From Chlorophyllum brunneum (Eukaryota; Basidiomycota; Agaricomycetes; Agaricales; Agaricaceae): 64,000 bases of DNA. The stretch's first letter is position 1. Each line of letters begins with the position of its first letter. Below, one piece after another: positions 34,676 through 45,778 of the stretch. Under the pieces are notes generated by a model, which worked only from the letters and a program-made list of their open reading frames with translations, ran no database searches and was not told the DNA's origin. Made by a program: the position numbers and the translations under genes. Where the stretch lies: positions 124,001 to 188,000 of the forward strand of contig OY756141.1 in the NCBI GenBank assembly GCA_963576785.1. The letters run 5' to 3'.

Positions 34676-34980
34676 TGTTACAACCTTAGTCTAGGACTCA
34701 GGTTGCAAGTCTTTGGATAAAGACAAGGAAGTAGAGAGAAGAGTAAGGGATGATACGATTAGTAAAGTGTAAGGAATACATCAAGTATTACTACACTTTA
34801 TATACTAGTGGTGAGAGCTAAGAATAAGAGAGTAGAGTAAAGGAGTCATAGAGGATGAGTAGAACAAGTCAGCAAGAGCATAGCCATAAGGGATGAAACA
34901 GGGGATAAAACAGATACATAGGAATGATGAGTATGACAGGTACATGATAGGAATGTACTGTCTATCTATAGTTCATAACA
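34676..34980 (-). repeat. G2 3' LTR
   Basis: 305 bp, TGTTACAACC...GTTCATAACA on the plus strand. Confidence 0.95.
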
Positions 34981-35039
34981 ATACCTCCCTTTTTATGTTC
35001 ATGACCTCATGAAGTATTACTGTCTACTTGTCATCTTGT

Positions 35040-36003
35040 TCTTTGTGTAAGGCATTGACGAGTTGATGTTTAGTAGGACCGATCATCAGAGTTCCTGACT
35101 TCTGTCAACATCCAATCCAGAAGGGAGCATGGTCTTGTCCTCCCCTAAAGAGGGCTACAGTGCATCCTTGGAACATAGTGGTGTCATTAGTTTCTGCAGC
35201 AATGAGGTTGTGTACTATTTCTGCCCAATAGTTTTCTTCAAATTGTCCTCCATCCTTGAGTGTGAGGTAAGATGGTAGTAGATTAAATATTATTGGTTTG
35301 GATGGTGGGTTTATGTTAGGTAGTTGTATAAGGAGGTAATCTACTTTGTCTCACATATCTGGTTCCATTAGATGGTCTGGGACTGATTTGTCAATTCCCT
35401 CTATCCCTTCATCTAACCATTCCTGTTCGTTGTCTTTGTGGTAGGGCAGTTTGTTGGGTAAGGTAGTGGGGATGTATGAGTCAAGATCCATTAGCCTTCA
35501 AGCAAGTCTTTAGGTGGGATTGTTGCTAGAGTTAGTGGGGTAATTAAGTCTTTTGCCTGTCATGATTAAGGTACTTTGGATGCATTTCTTTGCATCAGAG
35601 TGCATCAATACATTAAGATTGGTGGCTGCTTTAACCAATAACTCCTTCATGAGTTTGTGTTTTCCAGTTGATATGGCAGCTGGGAGGGCTCTGGTGGTAG
35701 TGATGAGTAAGATATGGCTCAGGGCTTTGGCTTGGATTTGGAGGTTGTGGATGGCATGGGCAATGTATGTGAGTCCTTTGGTTGTGGTGGTATAGTGTTT
35801 GATCTGGTCTTCAGTGGACTGGGTGTCGAGGAGGTTGTTGAGTTCTTGTTCAAACTCTGTGTCATTGGCTGAGAAGGGGGTGGGTTTGCATTTGGCATGC
35901 ATAGTGTGTTGTGGAGGTAATTGGCAAAGTCTAGGGTACAGTGGATACAGTGTGAGGTGCATCAGGTGTAGTGATCTCTTGTAATGCGAGGTTTGTTGTT
36001 CAT
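35040..36003 (-). pseudogene. G2 small ORF and ORF3 remnant
   Basis: The small ORF starts at 36003 (ATG overlapping the pol TGA) and keeps LDFANYLHNT; an in-frame TGA follows HYT. An ORF3-like frame is open from 35962 to 35510 (TMHAKCKPTPF, then a helical region unlike G1 in most positions). The C-terminal block reappears at about 35265-35045: EENYWAEIVHNLI, TNDTTMF, FRGGQDHAPFWIG, IGPTKHQLVNAL. This matches the end of G1 ORF3 and shows that ORF3 belongs to the family. Confidence 0.75.
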
Positions 36004-39000
36004 AATTGTCGCTTTTTACCCCTCCTTTTTATAGGTTTTGTCCTTGAAATCTTGTCTAAAAATTCTTGGACTGCCTCCTTAGCATTTTCCAGTTCTGACT
36101 CATTCTCCCATGTGTCTTCTTCGGAAGTATAACCTTTCTAGTGTACTAGGAATTGATTTCGTCATCCTCTCATGCAGTGTCCTCGGATCCCTTCTACTTC
36201 ATATTATTCTTTATTGTTGATAATCTCAGGCATTGGTAGTAGTGGGGTATGCTGGCTGTTGAACTCGGGTTTTTGATAGGGGGAGAGGAGTCTGCTGTTA
36301 AACATGTCATGTATTGCCCATGTTTCTGGTAATTCTAGTTGGTAACTTGTTTCACCTATTTTTGCTTTTATTCTGAATGGTCCATATCATTTGTGATCCA
36401 GCTTCTTGGTTGGTCTTGTTGTCCTAATATTACTTACTTCGAACCAAACTTGTTCTCCTGGAGTATACTTGTGTTCTGGTTTGGTGCTGTTATGTTTCTC
36501 CATTTGTATCTGATTGTACTGTAGCATCTTCATTGCCTCTTATCATATGTTTTGTAACTCCTGTATTTGTTCCGTAATTGCAGGTGCTTTGGTAATATTT
36601 GTTATATCTCCTTTCCAGGGGTGTTGTCCATAAACTATTTCGAATGGCAAATATCCGGTGGCAGTGTGGATTTTGTTGTTGTATTGGAATTCTGCTGTGG
36701 CTAACCATTTTTTCCAGTTGTTATGCACATGGTTTATTACATTTCTGAGGTATGTCTCAACCTCCTGGTTGATGCACTCTGTTTGACCATTGGTTTGTGG
36801 GTAATATACCATGGATAAGTTTCATTGGGTACCTGTTGCTTGGCATAATTCTGCCATAAATTTTGATACAAATTGTGGGCCTCTGTCACTAATGATTCTG
36901 TGGGGTATTCCATGTGTTCTCCATATATCATCTTGGTAGATATTTCTTAGCTCCTTGAATGTTAAGATAGTGTTAACTGCATGCAGTCTGATCATTTTGC
37001 TGAAACAATCAACTATGGCAAGTATTGTGTCATATCCTTCTGACTCTGGTAATGGTCCTATCATGTCAATTGATATTTTTTCCCAAGGTTCCACTGGTAT
37101 TGGTAATGGGTGAAGATGTGTTGTCAGTCTTGTTCAGAGTATTTTGTTTCATTGGCATACCTCATACCCCTTGATGTATTATTTGACATCATTACACATT
37201 TGAGGTCACCAATAACTCCATTTAAGGAGTTTGATCATTTGGTGTTGTCCCAGGTGTCCTACATCTGTCTTGTCATGGTGTTGTTGGAGTATTTCTTGTC
37301 GTATTTGGCTGTTGGATGGAATATATATTCTTCTTTCGAACATTGGTACTCCATCTGTCTCCTATATCTCTTCTGGTTGATTCTCCTTTTCCTTCAGCCA
37401 CTGTGTTTCCCTTTTTGTTTCCTTTTGTAGTTGGTGTTTCAGATCTTCTTCTGAGATTTCCCAGATTTGTCGGATCATGGTAATTGTGTTATCATCAAAT
37501 AAATGGTTGGGTAGTAAGGTGATGTTGGTGTGGTATCAGTTTTTGTTAATCTTGATAAGATGTCTGCTTTTGTCATATTTGACTGTTGGGTGGGACATAT
37601 ATTCTTCCTTCGAACATTGGTATTCTATCTGTCTCCCATATCTCCTCTGGTTATTTCTTCTTTTCCTTCAGCCACTGTGCTTCCCTTTTTCATAGTTGAT
37701 GTTTCAGATCTTCTTCTCCTGAGATTTCCCAGACTTGTTGGATTGCAGTAATTGTGTTGTCATCGAACAAGTGGTTGGGTAGTAAAATGATGTTGGTATT
37801 GTCTCGGGTGGGGTCAGTTTTTGTTAGTCTTGATAAGACATCGGCCTTCGTGTTGGTTTTTCTGGGGATGTGTTTCAGCATGTAATGGTATTCTTGTAGC
37901 TCCATCTGCCACCTCGCTTGTCATCCTGTGAGTTGTTGTGGTTTTTGGAAATATTCTAGGTTCTTGTGATCAGTCCATATTTCGAATGGTTCATCTACGT
38001 CGGGTAAGTATTGTCTCCAGGTCTTGATTGCTTCTTGGATGGCTAGTAATTCTTTGTCATAGATCTGATAGTTTTGTTCTGTGGGTAACATCATTCTCAA
38101 CTGGAATGCAATTGGGTGCCGGTGTTCTTTCTGTTTTTGCAATAGTACCACTCCTACTCCATATCCTGATACATCTACTTCTACTCTATATTGTCCTTTG
38201 TCTTGTGGCATTGCTAGTACCAGTTTGCTTGTGACCTTTTCTTTGATTCTTTCAAAGACTTGCTGCTGTTGTTCTGTCCATTCCCATTGCATGTCCTTTT
38301 TCTTCAACTTGTGTAGCAGGGCTACTATGTTGCTAAAGTCATGAATGAATTATTGGTAGAAGTTTGCGAATTCTAAGAATTTCTTGATGTCTTTTAGGGA
38401 TTTGGGTGTTGGCCATTCTTTCACTGCTTTCACCTTCTCCTCCTCTATTCTAACGCTGCCCTGTCCAACCACAAATCCTAATATAGGTATTTCTTTCGCA
38501 TCAAATAAGCACTTTGATCTTTTGAAGTACAGTTGGTGTTTTGCTGCAATGTCAAGAAACCGTTTTGTCCTGTCTTCAAGTTCCTGTTGTGTGGTCCTGG
38601 AGATGATGAAGTCATTCATGTAGTTGACAACTGCTCCTTTGTGTAGCATCTCTCAAAAGACAGTGTTCATCATCCTTTGGAATGTTGCTGGTGAGTTACT
38701 TATTCCAAAAAACATGACTGTTGGTTTGAATAGTCCATTATTCATTACAAATGCTGCTTTCCATTCATCGCCTGCTCTTATCCTGACATTGTTATATCCC
38801 CAGATGATGTCGAGTTTGTTAAAGACTTTTGCATTCTTAAGTCTGTCGATAACTTTGCTTATGAGTGGAAGTAGTGTCTTGTCTTTGATTGTATGTTTGT
38901 TTAGCTTCTTGTAGTCTTGTACCAGTCATTTGGTTCCATCTTTCTTGGGTATAAAGAAGCATGGGGTGGCATAGGGGGATTGTGATGGTTGAATTTGTCC

Positions 39001-39700
39001 TGAGGCAATATTCTTGTTGAGGAATTTCTGCAGTGCTTGTTTCTCCATTAATGTCATTGGGTAGAGTTTGGACTGTAGTACCAGTGGTACATCTTCTGTC
39101 AGGTTTATTTCGTGTTCCCATATCATGTGTTCTGGCAGTTTGTCAAAGTTCTTCTTGTTGAACAGGTGTGTATATTGCTGTAGGTATGTTGGTAGGTCTT
39201 CTGGGTTTGTTTGATCAGTTTTCTTTTCCTCTATGTGTTCCTTTACTGTGCATATCCTTTCGTTGAACTGTATGTCATTGTGGTGTGTGGTGCAATCCTT
39301 TGGACATTTATTGAAGCATATTATGTTGTTTGTCCAGTTGATTTCCGGGTTGTGTTTGACTAGCCAGTTATGTCCAAGGTATAGGTTTACACTCTCTAGT
39401 TGTATTACCATTGCTTTAATTTCTTCTATGTGTTTACCGTTGCTTAATACCAGTTGTGCCATGTCTGTTATTTCACCTTTCTTGTTCTTGGTTCCATTGG
39501 CATTGATTACTCGTATTGGGGTTTCGAGGGGTTTGGTTGTGATTTGTTCTTCTTCTACTATTCTCTGTGCTATGCATGTGTGGGTGCATCCAGAATCTAC
39601 CAGCATGGTGATTTGTTTGGGTCCCTTCTTTGTTCTGATTGTTGAGTTGAGGAGAAGTTTGCACATCAAGTTCTATTTCTGTGGAATCACATATTGTCTA
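36004..39700 (-). pseudogene. G2 pol remnant
   Basis: Protease (TMLVDSGCTHTCI), RT (KLYPMTLMEKQ, FFIPKKDGTK, NYMNDFIISRTT: active-site MDD changed to MND), RNase H (VDVSGYGVGVV, YQIYDKELLAI), integrase (SIDMIGPLPES, ISDRGPQF, NGQTECINQEV: final E changed to C) and chromodomain remains near 36130. Many stops and a 274-bp tandem duplication (37297-37844). Not functional. RNase H and integrase remain easily aligned to G1. Confidence 0.9.
37297..37844. repeat. Tandem duplication of about 274 bp inside G2 pol
   Basis: The segment from 37297 recurs from 37571, covering the spacer before the integrase zinc finger. G1 has this segment once. The two units differ by substitutions and small indels. Confidence 0.8.
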
Positions 39701-39749
39701 TTGTGAAGTAAAACAGGAACTCTAGGGTTACTGGTTCATGGGTTTGTGC

Positions 39750-41000
39750 CTACTTGGAGCCTTGGGCAAAATCCTCCTTTGCCTCTTCTTCTTGCTCAGT
39801 TTCCTCAGTGATCTCTCTGATGTACGCTTTCTTTGGTGCTTTGCAATTCTTTGAGATGTGGTCTTGCTTGTCACAATTATAGCACATTATTTTGGTATAT
39901 GTGACCTTTGTCTTCTTGCAGCAATATTTGGCAATATGCCTATATAGGTTGCAGTTGAAACATCTCAGTTTGCTATTCTGATTGGTGTCTGCCCTCTGTC
40001 TGCCAATCTCCATTGGTTGTCCTCCACCTCCATATGTGACTCCTGTGCTTGTTCTGATGTCTCCTTGGGTGATGTCTGTTGTTTTGTATTCCTGTCCTAC
40101 TGCAAGGATCGTATTTCTCCATTTGTTGTATGTATCTGGGATTGAGGCTGATGGATAGCCTACAATAGTTCAGATAATGTCTGCTCTGGTGTATCATTTG
40201 AGGAGGAATATGGCATGTGCATCATCTGTTTCTGCTTGGGTTTTTAATACTTCAAATTCTATTAAGAAGTCCACGGTGTTCCTCTTTTCCTGTTTGAACA
40301 ACTCAATTTCCCCTTCTGCTATCACTTTCCTATTCCCCAAGAAGAAGGTGGCTACCATCTCCTTTGCAAAGTCATCAAATACTGGTGTTTTCTTGTCTTG
40401 AATTGTCTGTAACTTGGCAGTGGCATAAGGACCTGCTAGTCCTCCTTTCATTTGTGCTAATACTCCAATTATCTTTTGTTTGTTATCATCAATCTTGTTG
40501 AAGAGTGTCCATAAGGATATTGCTCTCCACTAATCATCAAACTTGGTTCTATCTCCATTGAAGTATCCTGGTTCTGGGGCTAGGTTCTTTGGGAAGTTGA
40601 TTTTATCAGCTATCTCTGATTCTGTCTCTGGTTCACTATATTCATTCTCATGGGTTTCAGCAACTTCTATGTCAGATGTTTCAGATTCTCTGTTTTCATA
40701 GGTCTTAGCAATTTCTATATTGGATGTGGCTTTGGCAACTTCTGTGTCAAATGGGGTCTTGGCAACTTCTATGTCAGATGTGGTCTTGGCAATATTTGTG
40801 TTGAATAGGGTCTCGAAAAGAGCTGTGTCTTTGTCTATGCTATGTTTGGATTTCTGCTGCTTAAGGCCTTCAGGGATTTCTAGTTCTGTTCATTGTTTGG
40901 ATCTGGTGGTTACTGGTGATCCTTGGATGTCTGTTGGTCTCGGAGCTCTTGGTCTTCTTGGTGTTCTTAATGAGCTACTGCTGCTCATATACTGTCATCC
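39750..41000 (-). pseudogene. G2 gag remnant
   Basis: Homologue of G1 gag with stops. Readable are the capsid-like block (GGLAGPYATAKLQ, FKQEKRNTVDFLIEFE), the knuckles CFNCNLYRHIAKYC and CYNCDKQDHISKNC (second knuckle Gly changed to Asp) and the acidic tail. The N-terminal region has an expanded set of short repeats of the ATSMSDV type. Confidence 0.85.
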
Positions 41001-41081
41001 TGGTTGGAGGCTATTATTCCAAGCCTAGCTACTAATAGTGGCACCTCTCTTGCAAGGTGAGTCAAATGACACTTTACCAAA

Positions 41082-41386
41082 TGTTACAACCTTAGTCTAG
41101 GACTCAGGTTGCAAGTCTTTGGATAAAGACAAGGAAGTAGAGAGAAGAGAAAGGGATGATACAATTGGTAAAGTATAAGGAATACATCAAGTATTACTAC
41201 ACTTTATATACTAGTGGTAAGAGCTAAGAATAAGAGAGCATAGTAAAGGAGTCATAGAGGATGAGTAGAATGAGTCAGCAAAAGTACAGCCATAAAGGAT
41301 GAAACAGGGGATAAAACAGATACATAGGAATGATGAGTATGATGGGTGCATAATAGGAATATACTATCTATCTATAGTTTATAACA
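41082..41386 (-). repeat. G2 5' LTR
   Basis: 305 bp, TGTTACAACC...GTTTATAACA on the plus strand; PBS directly on its left. The primer-complementary segment carries one transition compared with G1. Confidence 0.95.
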
Positions 41387-41468
41387 CTTTGCTTCATCCC
41401 TCACATTACATTCTAGGTGGTTTCTTTGTAGCTTTCTGTTGTCTTCATCATTTGACACTTTGTGTGAT

Positions 41469-42268
41469 TCCATCTTGGAATTAAGAATCTCTTCCGACTC
41501 GAATTTTCTGCCATATTGTTTGATCCTGGACCACTGTTTCATGGCAAAAGAAGAACCTTTACAGATAACAGATGAGGATTTTTGTGTTCCTTCAGTTGTT
41601 TCTATCAAGGACATGCTGATAAAGTCAAGGAAAAGTACAATAGTAGAGGATTCTTAGTGGCTCCTAATTGGGTATTTGTAGAAGCTGGAAAGAAATTGCA
41701 GACCATGGAGAGTGCTTGAAGAACAGTTTGAACCATTAGGCTTCTAAAAGAATATCAGTATTAAGGATATGTATCATCATTACAGTAAGGATATCACTTA
41801 CTTTCAATCTCACAGATGTGGTGTTTTCCAGCACAGTAATATGCAGTGACAGATGGATAATCTGACTTACTAATAGGTGGTTAATTAAAATGGTAAGGTT
41901 ACTAAAGAGTTGCTGTATAGTCAAGTAGAGCAAGATAGAATAATTGAGTAGATTGTCTTAAGAAACATAAGGGAATACATGCTGCTTTATATACTAAGTG
42001 TCTAGGTAACAAACCCTAAGACCTATAAGTAATAATGAAGCATAATTGTGTTAGTAATGACATCAGAGTCCCTTGAAACACTGCAATTGCTCAGTGGTGT
42101 CCAATAGCATAATGAGAGCAACAGTGATCAGTCAGCTCATGAAATACATGAGTAAGAGGTGCATAATGTGAGTCAGAGGGCACAGCCTTGGTGATGAATA
42201 TTAGATGAATAATATACTAAAGAGCTAGTTATATAGAATGCAACTTAGAAATTACAAATGACAACACT
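41469..42268 (-). mobile_element. Unique flank plus 3' LTR of a second copia family (left edge unresolved)
   Basis: The right edge is clear: on the minus strand a purine tract (agctaggagaag) precedes TGTTGTCATTTG at 42268. A TATATAAAG motif lies at about 41987 on the minus strand. The left LTR edge could not be fixed; it may lie near 41690. The part from 41469 is the continuation of segment A2 beyond the point where A1 is interrupted and has no recognised gene. Confidence 0.5.
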
Positions 42269-42346
42269 TCTCCTAGCTTAAAGTGCAATATGAATCAAAC
42301 ACTGAACTGAATAGGTAAATAATTGCAATATTATTGAAATTTAACA

Positions 42347-42856
42347 TTATCCAGACTCTACATAAAATAGTTCTATTTTGCCTGTCTCAACAAGTTCACA
42401 GATGAAATGCCAGTGAATTGTGACATATTTGGACCAATGTTCAACAACTGGGTTGGAAGCCCAGAAGGTTGATCCCAAATTATCATATATGAGATGTGGA
42501 GCAGGCTGCTCAAACCCAATCTCACCTGGTAGCTGATGAATCCAAACCAGTTGACAAGATGTCTCACACATGGCAACATACTTGGCTTCTGTGGTTGACA
42601 GCATTGTGGTGGCTTGTTGACAACTTATCCAGGAAACTGGTCCATTAGCAAACAAGACTAGACTGCCAGAAGTAGACTTACATGTAACAAGACATCCCAC
42701 AAAATCAGAATCAGAGAAGCCTTGAATGGACTTCTGTGATTGCCCATTAAAAACAAGGTGATAGCCTCACGTGCTCAGAAGGTAGTGGCACAAGTATAAA
42801 CCATGCTTGTAATGTTCCTCTGAAGGACTAGCCATCTACTGACTGAGTTTCACAAT
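42347..42856 (-). pseudogene. Copia family 2 RT/RNase H remnant
   Basis: Minus-strand RNase H of a copia element different from C1/C3: KSIQGFSDSDFVGCLVTCKS, STTEAKYVAMCETSCQLVW, NLGSTFWASNP, WHFICELVETGKIEL. Upstream it reads TIVKLSQ and MASPSEEHYKHGLYLCHYLL with stops and is cut at 42856 by element X2. Confidence 0.85.
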
Positions 42857-43984
42857 TGTTATGGATTTGGCTACTAAGGGCAATTGAAGAGGATGTGATC
42901 TCTAGGGTATGGCCTTAATACCTATCTCAGCCAAGTAACCAGATAAGCAAATGTTATCAAACTGTCATTACTCAACCAAGAAATGGGAATCCTGTTTATC
43001 TTGTAGCTCTGAGTGATGAGGGTGAGTAGAGAATAAGCAGTTAAGCAATATTCTATTAATTGACAGCAACTGTCAACAGAAACTCTTCTTGGGCGATCAA
43101 GAAGGCTATCTCTGTAGAAGATCAAAGCTTAAGCTTTGACTTCCTAATACAGTCAGCTATTTATACTAACTACTTCTTTTCTATAAATACTATGGAGTAT
43201 AGATAATGAGACTGAAACACGTTTCACAATGTGAAACTGATAGATATGAAACTCAAGGTGAAATGCTACTAAAGATAAACATGAAACTGATAAAGATGAA
43301 ACATAGAGTAAAGTGAAACTGATGAAGGTGAAATGGATGAGTGCTTACTCATCCTCAGAGATCTCAGATGATGATGATGAAGATTCACCAGAACAGCTGC
43401 AGTCACAAGATGTGCAGGGCAAAGTGGTAGAGGGCAATAACAATGATGGTGGTGATGGAAGAACTGCATCCATAGGATGATCAAAGTTGGATGATAGGGA
43501 TGACATAGATGTGATTGGTTCTTCGGAGAGATAGGACTTGGGTGACTCAACAAAGGCTCGAGTAGATTGCAATAGCAGATGGGGAGAATTGTCACTGTCA
43601 CTACTGGGTACAGCAGGTTCATCATCTAGTGATAAGTCTCTAGGTCACATTTCTATACAATAGATTCCATTGGCAATTTGTTGGTGAATGAGCACTTCAA
43701 GCACTGGACCACAAGTGTACATGTAGGGGTGGATGTACTGCATAGTTTCTTCAGTAGTTGGTCATGCTTTCCAACCATTATTCCAGGCTCCATAGAGGTT
43801 GTTCTCGATAGTGCATAAGTAGAGTCCATTGGTGTTGCATACATATAAGTATGGTGCATATTTCCAGGCTAGTCAAAGTAGAGAATCAATAACAGCATTA
43901 TTGGATCATGGTGGTAGAACAAGTGGTATTGCTTCTGGAAACTTGTTGTAACCTCTGACATAGGTTCGAGGTTCAGACATAACA
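42857..43984 (-). mobile_element. Element X, copy X2 (1128 bp)
   Basis: Uninterrupted copy: TGTTATG...CATAACA, with the 212-codon ORF on the minus strand (43345-43980). It serves as the empty-site reference for the solo LTR and LINE L1 in X1. Its left flank is copia family 2 (minus) and its right flank chromovirus G3 (plus); no matching target duplication. Confidence 0.8.
43345..43980 (-). pseudogene. ORF carried by element X2 (212 codons, several in-frame stops)
   Basis: Same ORF as in X1: MSEPRTYVRGYNKFPEAIPL start, NNLYGAWNNGWKA in the middle, SSSSEISEDE end. TGA codons occur where X1 has CAA (twice) or CGA (once), and one TGA after NGWKA is shared. Function not recognised. Length is identical to X1. 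Confidence 0.6.
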
Positions 43985-45036
43985 TATTCAGTCCTTTTTG
44001 GGCTTTGCTAATTTCTATCAATGCTTTATTCATGGCTACTCTGATATTGTTGTCCTCTCACCTACCTCACTCACAAGGGTATAGCTTGGAATTTTGATGA
44101 TGACTACTATGAAGCTTTCAAGATGCTCAAGAAAGCTTTCATTACTACCCCTATCCTAACCCACTGGATCTCTGACTCTCAGATCATAGTCAAAACTGAT
44201 GCCTCTGACTATGCTCTCACTGCTATCCTCTCTGTTGTTGCCACCAATAGTGACATCCATCCTATTGCATTCCACTCCCATACCTTCAATTCTGCTGAGT
44301 CTAACTATAACACTTATGACAAGGAATTACTGGCTATATTCAAGTTTTTTCATATCTGACAACACTACCTTGAGGGTTCTGCTCTCCCTGTTGATGTGGT
44401 CACTGATTACAAGAACTTGGAGTATTTCTGTACTACCAAAGTACTTACTTACTAGTAGACTCACTAGTCAGAATATCTTTCTTAGTTTAACCTTGTTATA
44501 TGCTTCTGTCCTGGCCACCTTGGGACAAAGTCTGACTTACTGACTGGATAATAGGATGTCTATCCTAAAGGGGGGAATAATGGCTATGCTACAGTCAACC
44601 TGCACAACTTCCAACCTATGTTCACTCAAGAGCAACTTACTGCATCTGTCCATGCCACATCCTTATACTTCTCTTCCCTCTGAGTAGCCATAGTCTTAGA
44701 CTATGAGCAACTCAATACTGACATTTGAGCAGTACTATACTCTAACCCCCTGGCTACTAAGCATCTTGCCAATCCTCAAGGCTGCTGGTCAGTTAATACA
44801 GCTAGTTTTCTATGACTTGATGACTATATCTACATTCCTGACTCTGGTGACCTTTGCCTATGAGTTCTCCAATATAAACACAATCATATGCTGTCCAAAC
44901 ACTTTGGTCAGAACAAGATACTAGAGTTGGTCTGACATGACTATACCTAGCTGAAAGTCTGCAGTTTTGTAAAAGACTTCTGCAAAAGTTGTGTTATCTG
45001 TATGCATAGCAAGTCTCAATGTCACTATCCCTATGG

Positions 45037-45415
45037 TTTCTCTTATCTCCCCCTTCCTGCTCATCTACTGTTTTATATAGTATTAATTCTCTTTTCATCA
45101 TTCTTGTGATGTTTGGGCAGTACCCCTCCACATACTAGTACAGTTTGTTGTTTTCCTTTTGAGTTTGTGATTCAATAGTTTCTTTTATCAGTTTCTATCA
45201 GTTTCTCTCTCTTTCTCTCTCTCTTGGTCCTATCAAACAACATATGTATCAATGATCACTCTAGATTACGATTTAGATGACATCAAGTCTCATGGGGTTA
45301 GTTTACTTTCCCTTCTCTGAACAGTTAGTACTTGTACTCTTTTGTATGTATGTACATGCAAACTGCATTCAAGTACCACTATATAAATTGTTGATTAAAA
45401 AAAAGAAAAAAAAAA
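45037..45415 (+). mobile_element. LINE L3, short 5'-truncated copy
   Basis: 379 bp of LINE 3' UTR ending ataaattgttgatta plus A-tail. 13-bp target duplication: actatccctatgg (45024-45036) and actgttcctatgg (45416-45428). The integrase frame of G3 is continuous when it is removed. Confidence 0.88.
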
Positions 45416-45778
45416 ACTGTTCCTATGGACTATTGAAACAACTTCCCATCCCTGACCGCCCTTGGCATTCAATTTCTATGGACTTTATAGAGAAACTCCC
45501 CAAATCTACTGGCTTTGACTCTATTCTAGTCATTGTCAACTGTCTTACAAAGCAATCAATCTTCATTTCCTGCCATAACACTATCACATCCACTGATCTC
45601 ACTCGACTCTTTGTCCTACATATCTTTTTGAAGTATGGTGTACTCTCACATGTCACCTCTGACCATAGCTCCAAGTTTGTCTCTCATTTCTTCTATTTGC
45701 TTGGTAAAGCCCTGGATATGAAGCTTCACTTCATGTTTGGTTATCACCCAGAAGGTAACAGACAAACAGAGTGGACAA

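Larger units (their letters stand above)
34676..41386 (-). mobile_element. Chromovirus G2, older relative of G1, complete with 5-bp TSD
   Basis: 6711 bp, minus orientation, TSD ctttg at 34671-34675 and 41387-41391, inserted in transporter exon 1 of A2. LTRs are 305 bp. Same order as G1: 5' LTR, PBS (41068-41081), gag, pol, small ORF, ORF3, PPT (34981-34992), 3' LTR. All genes are heavily broken and CpG is nearly gone, with CA and TG where G1 has CG. Confidence 0.95.
31526..41455 (-). pseudogene. MFS monocarboxylate-transporter-like gene, disrupted (copy A2)
   Basis: Duplicate of the A1 transporter with the same missing TM1-TM3 exon and gene H2 in its place. In addition exon 1 is cut by chromovirus G2: the start side (NDEDNRKLQRNHLEC) lies right of the element at about 41400-41455 and the TM1 side (PDSGLTAWLVVFG) left of it near 34610-34670. 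Downstream exons (RLFDLGHFRDVFF, KKRRGWAVGF-type loop, AGVLTYAWPFAN, GDVGRRVGMFL) are as in A1. The stop codon is at 31526-31528. Not functional. Confidence 0.75.
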
